A stretch of DNA of 9,741 nucleotides from a bacterium (GTDB lineage: Bacteria; UBA9089; CG2-30-40-21; SBAY01). This document shows, piece after piece, positions 6,530 through 9,741 of the stretch; position 1 is the stretch's first letter, and every line of letters starts with the position of its first letter. The DNA is taken from contig JBFLYA010000138.1 of NCBI GenBank assembly GCA_040757115.1, positions 1-9,741 of the forward strand, given 5' to 3'. A model generated the notes under the pieces. It worked only from the letters and a program-made list of their open reading frames with translations. It was not told the origin of the DNA and searched no databases. The position numbers and the translations under genes are program-made.

Positions 6530-7791
6530 TGGAAGGACAACTTAACTTATCAGATTTACAAGCAATGAGCATTTCAAAACTAAGCGACTTAACCCATCAA
6601 TTAAAGATAGAAGGGGTTAGTGGGATGAAAAAGCAGGAGCTTATTTTTGCCATTTTACAGGCTCAAGCGGCAGAAAAAGGGCTTTTGTTTGGAGAAGGAG
6701 TATTAGAGATATTACCTGATGGATATGGTTTTTTGAGGTCACCAAAATATAATTATCTTCCTTCACCAGATGATATTTATATTTCACCTTCTCAGATAAG
6801 AAAATTTAGTTTAAAAACCGGGGATACGGTTTCTGGACAAATAAGGCCACCAAAAGAAAATGAGAAATTCTTTGCCCTTTTAAAGGTAGAGGCAGTCAAT
6901 TTCGATGACCCTGACAGGGCGGCTGATAGGATATTGTTTGATAATCTTACCCCATTATACCCGGATAAAAGAATTCATTTAGAGCGAGAATCAAAAGAGG
7001 TCTCAATGCGCATTATGGATTTACTTACCCCTATTGGCAAAGGACAACGAGGATTAATTGTCGCACCGCCACGCACCGGGAAAACAGTATTATTACAAAA
7101 ACTGGCTAATTCAATTACGACTAACCATCCGGAAATTAAATTAATCGTTTTGCTTATCGACGAACGACCTGAGGAAGTTACAGATATGGAAAGGTCAGTT
7201 AAGGGTGAGGTGATAAGTTCGACATTTGACGAGCCAGCGAGTAGGCATGTTCAAGTCGCGGAAATGGTGATTGAAAAGGCAAAAAGATTAGTCGAACATA
7301 AATATGATGTTGTCATCTTGCTGGATAGTATCACGCGATTAGCCAGGGCTCATAATCAGGTAGTTCCTGCCTCTGGAAAGGTGCTTTCTGGTGGTGTTGA
7401 TTCAAATGCCCTACATCGGCCAAAACGATTCTTTGGTGCGGCACGAAATATCGAAGAAGGCGGAAGTTTAACCATTCTTGCTACGGCTTTAATTGATACA
7501 GGAAGTAGAATGGATGAGGTTATTTTTGAGGAATTTAAGGGAACGGGGAATATGGAGGTCCTTTTAGACCGCAGTTTAGTTGACCGTAGATTATTCCCTT
7601 CTATCAATATTTCCAAATCAGGAACCCGCCGAGAAGAGTTACTTTTAGAAGAAGACGACTTGAATAAGGTCTGGCTACTGCGTAAAGCCATTACCCCATT
7701 GAATCCAGTAGAAAGTATGGAATTAATCGTTGAAAAAATGCACTCCACACAAAATAATAAGGAGTTCTTAATGGCTATAAACAGGGGATAA
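6529..7791 (+). CDS. rho: Transcription termination factor Rho
   Basis: This 420-residue protein is the usual length for Rho, the hexameric RNA-dependent ATPase that ends transcription. In order: Rho N-terminal helical domain (about 8-50); cold-shock-like RNA-binding domain with GVLEIL (57-62) and DGYGFLR (64-70); ATPase core with Walker A APPRTGKT (179-186), [13 protein letters not shown] (208-220) and Walker B VVILLDS (261-267). The Q-loop region [20 protein letters not shown] (279-298) is followed by [15 protein letters not shown] and [19 protein letters not shown]. All catalytic and secondary RNA-binding landmarks are intact, with no inserted domain in the N-terminal half. It starts with GTG overlapping the stop of the CBS-PAS gene. 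The downstream 8-bp duplication and element begin eight bases after its stop. Confidence 0.98.
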   Translation: MEGQLNLSDLQAMSISKLSDLTHQLKIEGVSGMKKQELIFAILQAQAAEKGLLFGEGVLEILPDGYGFLRSPKYNYLPSPDDIYISPSQIRKFSLKTGDTVSGQIRPPKENEKFFALLKVEAVNFDDPDRAADRILFDNLTPLYPDKRIHLERESKEVSMRIMDLLTPIGKGQRGLIVAPPRTGKTVLLQKLANSITTNHPEIKLIVLLIDERPEEVTDMERSVKGEVISSTFDEPASRHVQVAEMVIEKAKRLVEHKYDVVILLDSITRLARAHNQVVPASGKVLSGGVDSNALHRPKRFFGAARNIEEGGSLTILATALIDTGSRMDEVIFEEFKGTGNMEVLLDRSLVDRRLFPSINISKSGTRREELLLEEDDLNKVWLLRKAITPLNPVESMELIVEKMHSTQNNKEFLMAINRG

Positions 7792-7798
7792 CAATGAA

Positions 7799-7806
7799 GA
7801 GTAAAC
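7799..7806. repeat. 8-bp target duplication, left copy
   Basis: GAGTAAAC just before the element is identical to 8009-8016 just after it. It lies a few bases after the rho stop codon, so no coding sequence was hit. Confidence 0.85.
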
Positions 7807-8008
7807 GTAATGGGTCAGTTATTTGGGGGAAACGAACATTAACCTGTGGAGGACAAAGCAATGAAAACAGTAGGCAAGTAGGTAGTAGGTAAGTAGGAAA
7901 GGGATAAAGGATGTGCACGGTATTCCTCTTCTGGGGGCAATGTCTCCCCCTTTCCTACTCTCCTACTTCCTACTTTCAGGAGAATCCCCCATTTCACTGA
8001 CCCATTAC
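7807..8008. mobile_element. MITE-like non-autonomous element, copy 2 (202 bp)
   Basis: The ends GTAATGGGTCAGT (7807-7819) and ACTGACCCATTAC (7996-8008) are perfect 13-bp inverted repeats. Extended to 23 bases, 20 match (left continues TATTTGGGGG; right reads GAAATGGGGG inward). Perfect 8-bp duplications flank it. The interior is one imperfect hairpin: GTAGG/AAGTAGG units at 7870-7903 are opposed by CCTAC/TTCCTAC units at 7948-7977. In the loop, GGGGG (7933-7937) can also pair with CCCCC (7946-7950). There is no gene inside. Apart from its ends it shares no sequence with the copy at 3242-3600 beyond the same kind of purine/pyrimidine repeat design. It separates rho from the diadenylate cyclase gene and may change read-through between them. 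Confidence 0.86.
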
Positions 8009-8016
8009 GAGTAAAC
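8009..8016. repeat. 8-bp target duplication, right copy
   Basis: GAGTAAAC, identical to 7799-7806. Confidence 0.85.
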
Positions 8017-8017
8017 A

Positions 8018-8040
8018 GTGAACAATAGGCTACTGTTCAC
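8018..8040 (+). other. Hairpin between rho and the cyclase gene
   Basis: GTGAACA (8018-8024) pairs with TGTTCAC (8034-8040); the stem can extend past one A-C mismatch. Before the element inserted, this lay about 23 bases after the rho stop. No T tract follows, so it is not a standard intrinsic terminator. A processing or pausing site is possible. Confidence 0.45.
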
Positions 8041-8067
8041 CATCTTCTTACAATAGGGTGTGAATAA

Positions 8068-8838
8068 ATGTTTAAATTTCCTCTTCTACCAATTAGATTC
8101 TTAGATATAATTGAGATGTTATTAATCGCCTGTGCCTTTTATTGGCTATTTATCTTGATAAAGGGAACAAGGGCGGTGCAAGGAGTAAAAGTCCTTGTCT
8201 TCCTTATTGTTGCTTCCTTTGCCGCCAATCTATTCCAATTATATACCATCGATTGGATACTGACAAGCCTATGGACTATCCTACCGTTATCGTTTGTTAT
8301 CTTATTTCAGCCAGAATTAAGACAGGTAATTGGCGAAATTGATAAAAACTATATTTTAAGAAAATTTTTTAAGAATGAAAGCCGATTGATTCCAGAAATT
8401 GTAAAAGCAATAATGTCATTATCAAAGGAACAATTAGGAGCATTAATTGTTTTAAAACAAAATATAAGCCTGAAAAATTATATCGAAACAGGGGTAAAAA
8501 TAGATGCAGAAGTAAGTTATGAACTACTTAAGACAATATTTACCCCTCATAGTCCACTTCATGATGGTGCAGTTATTATTCAAGGTGATAAAATAATTGC
8601 GGCAAGCTGTGTTTTGCCATTAACTCAAAATCCGGATGTTGTTACTCCACTTGGCACAAGACATCGCGCCGCACTTGGGCTTTCCGAAGAAACAGATGCC
8701 TTAATCCTGGTCGTGTCTGAAGAAACAGGTAATATATCCATTGCCTTAGATGGCAAGATGCGTGGTAACCTGGATGAAGAAAGCCTTACTCAAATGCTTA
8801 CCTGGTACAAAGCAAAAGAAGGACAAAAAGAAGGGTAG
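8068..8838 (+). CDS. cdaA: Membrane-bound diadenylate cyclase CdaA (DacA)
   Basis: This 256-residue enzyme condenses two ATP into cyclic di-AMP, a second messenger tied to potassium, osmotic and cell-wall balance. Three hydrophobic segments lie at about 14-31, 40-58 and 66-80, with FQPELRQ (80-86) leading into the cytoplasmic DAC domain. The DAC catalytic motifs are both present: HDGAVII (165-171) holding the DGA triad, and GTRHRAALGLSEETDA (196-211) holding RHR. Length and layout are those of CdaA rather than DisA. The ATG at 8068 is preceded by AGGGTG seven bases away, a modest ribosome site; MFKFPLLPIRFLDIIEML is a typical start for the family. The next gene encodes a YbbR protein, the known membrane partner and regulator of CdaA, which supports the call. 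The mobile element just upstream may affect how much is transcribed from the rho promoter. Confidence 0.96.
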   Translation: MFKFPLLPIRFLDIIEMLLIACAFYWLFILIKGTRAVQGVKVLVFLIVASFAANLFQLYTIDWILTSLWTILPLSFVILFQPELRQVIGEIDKNYILRKFFKNESRLIPEIVKAIMSLSKEQLGALIVLKQNISLKNYIETGVKIDAEVSYELLKTIFTPHSPLHDGAVIIQGDKIIAASCVLPLTQNPDVVTPLGTRHRAALGLSEETDALILVVSEETGNISIALDGKMRGNLDEESLTQMLTWYKAKEGQKEG

Positions 8839-8932
8839 ATACATTTAAGTAAATAGTTACTGCAGGAGAAACGGACATGCCCCTGTAGGGCACAAATGAC
8901 GATGAAAATTAATGGGACAGAGATTGGAGTCA

Positions 8933-8982
8933 TTAGTCAATGGTCATTAGTCAATGACCATTGACCAATGACCATTGACCAA
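8933..8982. repeat. 24-bp near-perfect palindrome of TCAATGG-type units
   Basis: The left arm 8933-8956 is inverted at 8959-8982 with 22 of 24 positions matching and only two bases between the arms. Each arm itself repeats GTCAATG and GTCATT. It would fold into a cruciform or strong RNA hairpin; no T tract follows, so a simple terminator is not indicated. Confidence 0.85.
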
Positions 8983-9011
8983 AAGGAGATAGGCGTAAGG
9001 AGTGATGTTTT

Positions 9012-9062
9012 CTTTACTTTCTACTTTCTACTTTCTACTCTCTACTTTCTACTTCCTATTTT
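9012..9062 (+). repeat. Heptamer tandem array TTTCTAC
   Basis: About seven head-to-tail 7-base units, mostly TTTCTAC with variants CTTTAC, TCTCTAC and TTCCTAT, end at the ribosome binding site of the following gene. The array contains no A/G-rich complement nearby except the CCTAC-type units in the element at 7807-8008. Confidence 0.85.
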
Positions 9063-9063
9063 C

Positions 9064-9068
9064 AGGAG
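9064..9068 (+). promoter_or_regulatory. Ribosome binding site of the ybbR gene, within repeat DNA
   Basis: AGGAG seven bases before the ATG at 9076. It is part of the TTTCAGGAGAATC segment shared with the MITE-like element after rho, so repeat DNA seems to supply the site. Confidence 0.75.
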
Positions 9069-9075
9069 AATCTAA

Positions 9076-9474
9076 ATGACACATTTACACATTTACCGTT
9101 GGATTATCAATAACCTCTGGCTAAAATTATCTTGTTTTTTATTAGCTGTGCTATTATGGTTTTCTACAAGTGGTGGAGTATCTATAATTAGAGATTTTAG
9201 TATTGCCATTACACTGGAAAATATCCCAAAAAATTTAATAGTATCCTCACTAACGACAAAAAATGTATTTATTACTGTGCAAGGGAATAGAAGTGTTATT
9301 TTGAAATGTCAGGCATCTGCTTTTTATCTCCCAATTGATTTATCAAAGAGTAATAAACCAGGAACATATTCATATAACCTGATTCCGGATGAAGTTTATA
9401 CCCCTACTGGAATTAAGGTTATTTCCATAGAACCACGAAAGGTAATACTTGCCTTAAGGGAAAAGAAGAAGTAG
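9076..9474 (+). CDS. Single-domain YbbR protein, likely CdaA regulator (CdaR-like)
   Basis: This 132-residue protein is anchored in the membrane by one N-terminal segment, WLKLSCFLLAVLLWFST (about 15-31), typical of YbbR proteins. One outward-facing YbbR repeat follows: DFSIAITLENIPKNLIV (40-56), VFITVQGN (64-71) and the closing IKVISIEPRKVILAL (113-127). CdaR of Firmicutes binds CdaA and adjusts cyclic di-AMP output but has several YbbR domains; a single repeat is unusual there though seen in other phyla. The position right after cdaA supports the same role. The ATG is set by AGGAG at 9064-9068. The phosphoglucosamine mutase gene glmM, often next in this cluster, does not follow within the window. 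Confidence 0.85.
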   Translation: MTHLHIYRWIINNLWLKLSCFLLAVLLWFSTSGGVSIIRDFSIAITLENIPKNLIVSSLTTKNVFITVQGNRSVILKCQASAFYLPIDLSKSNKPGTYSYNLIPDEVYTPTGIKVISIEPRKVILALREKKK

Positions 9475-9536
9475 TGCTCTGCTGTGATAGAGCAGTAGGT
9501 AGTGGTAGGGTTCTGCAAAATAGGATTTGGGGCAGA
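9475..9536. other. Small hairpins and TAGG-unit repeat after ybbR
   Basis: Directly after the ybbR stop, TGCTCT (9475-9480) pairs with AGAGCA (9489-9494). Then GTAGGTAGTGGTAGGG (9495-9510) follows, the same kind of unit as in the arm of the element at 7870-7900, and TCTGC (9512-9516) can pair with GCAGA (9532-9536). No T tract follows either stem. Confidence 0.5.
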
Positions 9537-9539
9537 CAA

Positions 9540-9603
9540 CAAATAAATATCAAATATAAATATCAAAATGCAAAATTACAAATCAAATTTCAAAAAGGAC
9601 TTC
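9540..9603. repeat. G-poor ATCAAA-type degenerate repeat
   Basis: A run of ATCAAAT/ATCAAAA-like units with almost no G. Its second half overlaps the start of the four-helix-bundle remnant. It has the look of a dispersed intergenic repeat. Confidence 0.45.
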
Positions 9604-9700
9604 AAAAAAAAGACTGTATAACTTTACTCTGCGACTTATAGAATTCATCGATAAGTTGCCAAAGGATAGTGTTTCTCAAAGAGTTGGAGGAATTTGGTAA
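9568..9700 (+). pseudogene. Frameshifted, truncated four-helix-bundle (S23-like) protein
   Basis: An ATG at 9568 opens a frame that stops at 9619-9621. Skipping one A in the A8 run (9604-9611) links it to a second frame encoding RLYNFTLRL and then LIEFIDKLPKDSVSQRVG before a TAA at 9698-9700. That joined sequence closely resembles the N-terminal half of the small four-helix-bundle proteins related to the S23 family found in 23S rRNA insertions and free-standing in many genomes. The usual continuation (roughly QLLRSGTSIGAN) is not present, so the gene seems both frameshifted and cut short. The 41 bases after it hold nothing I recognise. A sequencing error in the A run could explain the frameshift but not the lost second half. 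Confidence 0.55.
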
Positions 9701-9741
9701 TATCTTTGCTTCAAGTATTTTAACGCTGAAAGGAAAGAGAT

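Larger units (their letters stand above)
8910..9070. repeat. Degraded or composite repeat block upstream of ybbR
   Basis: TAATGGGACAGAGATTGGAG (8910-8929) resembles the left end of the two MITE-like elements. The block then holds a near-perfect palindrome (8933-8982) and a heptamer array (9012-9062), and finishes TTTCAGGAGAATC (9060-9072), which also occurs in the element at 7807-8008 next to its right end. A right terminal repeat and target duplications are not found, so this may be an old copy that lost one end. The 70 bases between the cyclase stop and this block hold only a small TGCCC/GGGCA hairpin at 8878-8892. Confidence 0.5.

Noticed and set aside
7858-7890. Short frame starting ATGAAAACAGTAGGC after a GGAGG inside the second element
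   Set aside because: The frame stops after a handful of codons in repeat sequence; the GGAGG is probably chance or a relic.
8018-8040. Intrinsic terminator after rho
   Set aside because: The stem is AT-mixed and no T tract follows. The hairpins at 8933-8982 and 9475-9494 fail for the same reason.
9012-9062. CRISPR-like array
   Set aside because: Units are only seven bases and contiguous, with no spacers and no cas genes.

Overview
The window (about 36% GC by eye) looks like chromosomal DNA of an uncultured or little-studied bacterium. It has near-consensus sigma70-type promoters, Shine-Dalgarno-led genes, Rho, and the CdaA/YbbR pair for cyclic di-AMP. Nothing in it fixes the phylum. The gene mix and the repeat-rich intergenic DNA are compatible with a candidate phylum, but that is a guess.

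Two divergent transcription units share a promoter region at about 5571-5857. Reading left, from 5570 to beyond the window start, are: a fused SAM-methyltransferase/ATP-grasp ligase, two tandem paralogous GT4 glycosyltransferases that almost abut, and a GT2 glycosyltransferase with a TPR-like tail that runs off the window. This looks like part of a surface-polysaccharide or glycoconjugate cluster. Reading right are: a small CBS-PAS sensor-like protein translationally coupled to rho, then cdaA (diadenylate cyclase), a single-domain ybbR/cdaR gene, and the remains of a four-helix-bundle (S23-like) gene.

The most unusual content is between the genes. Two MITE-like elements (3242-3600 and 7807-8008) have the same ends, (G/A)TAATGGGTYAGT...ACTRACCCATTAC. 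Each is flanked by its own perfect 8-bp target duplication (GCGGCGGC and GAGTAAAC). Their interiors are unrelated in sequence but alike in design: each is a long imperfect inverted repeat built of short purine/pyrimidine units. The first element landed on the last codons of the ligase gene and supplies a new TAA, so the encoded C-terminus did not change. A third, degraded relative or composite lies at about 8910-9070 and seems to supply the ribosome binding site of ybbR. The same TAGG/CCTA-type units reappear after ybbR.

Other points worth checking are a near-consensus promoter that would make the first GT4 mRNA leaderless, loss of D-Ala-D-Ala ligase active-site residues in the ATP-grasp fusion, an A-tract inverted repeat between the divergent promoters, and a T8/G9 homopolymer in the ribosome-binding region of the fusion gene. 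No tRNA, rRNA, CRISPR array or transposase gene was seen.
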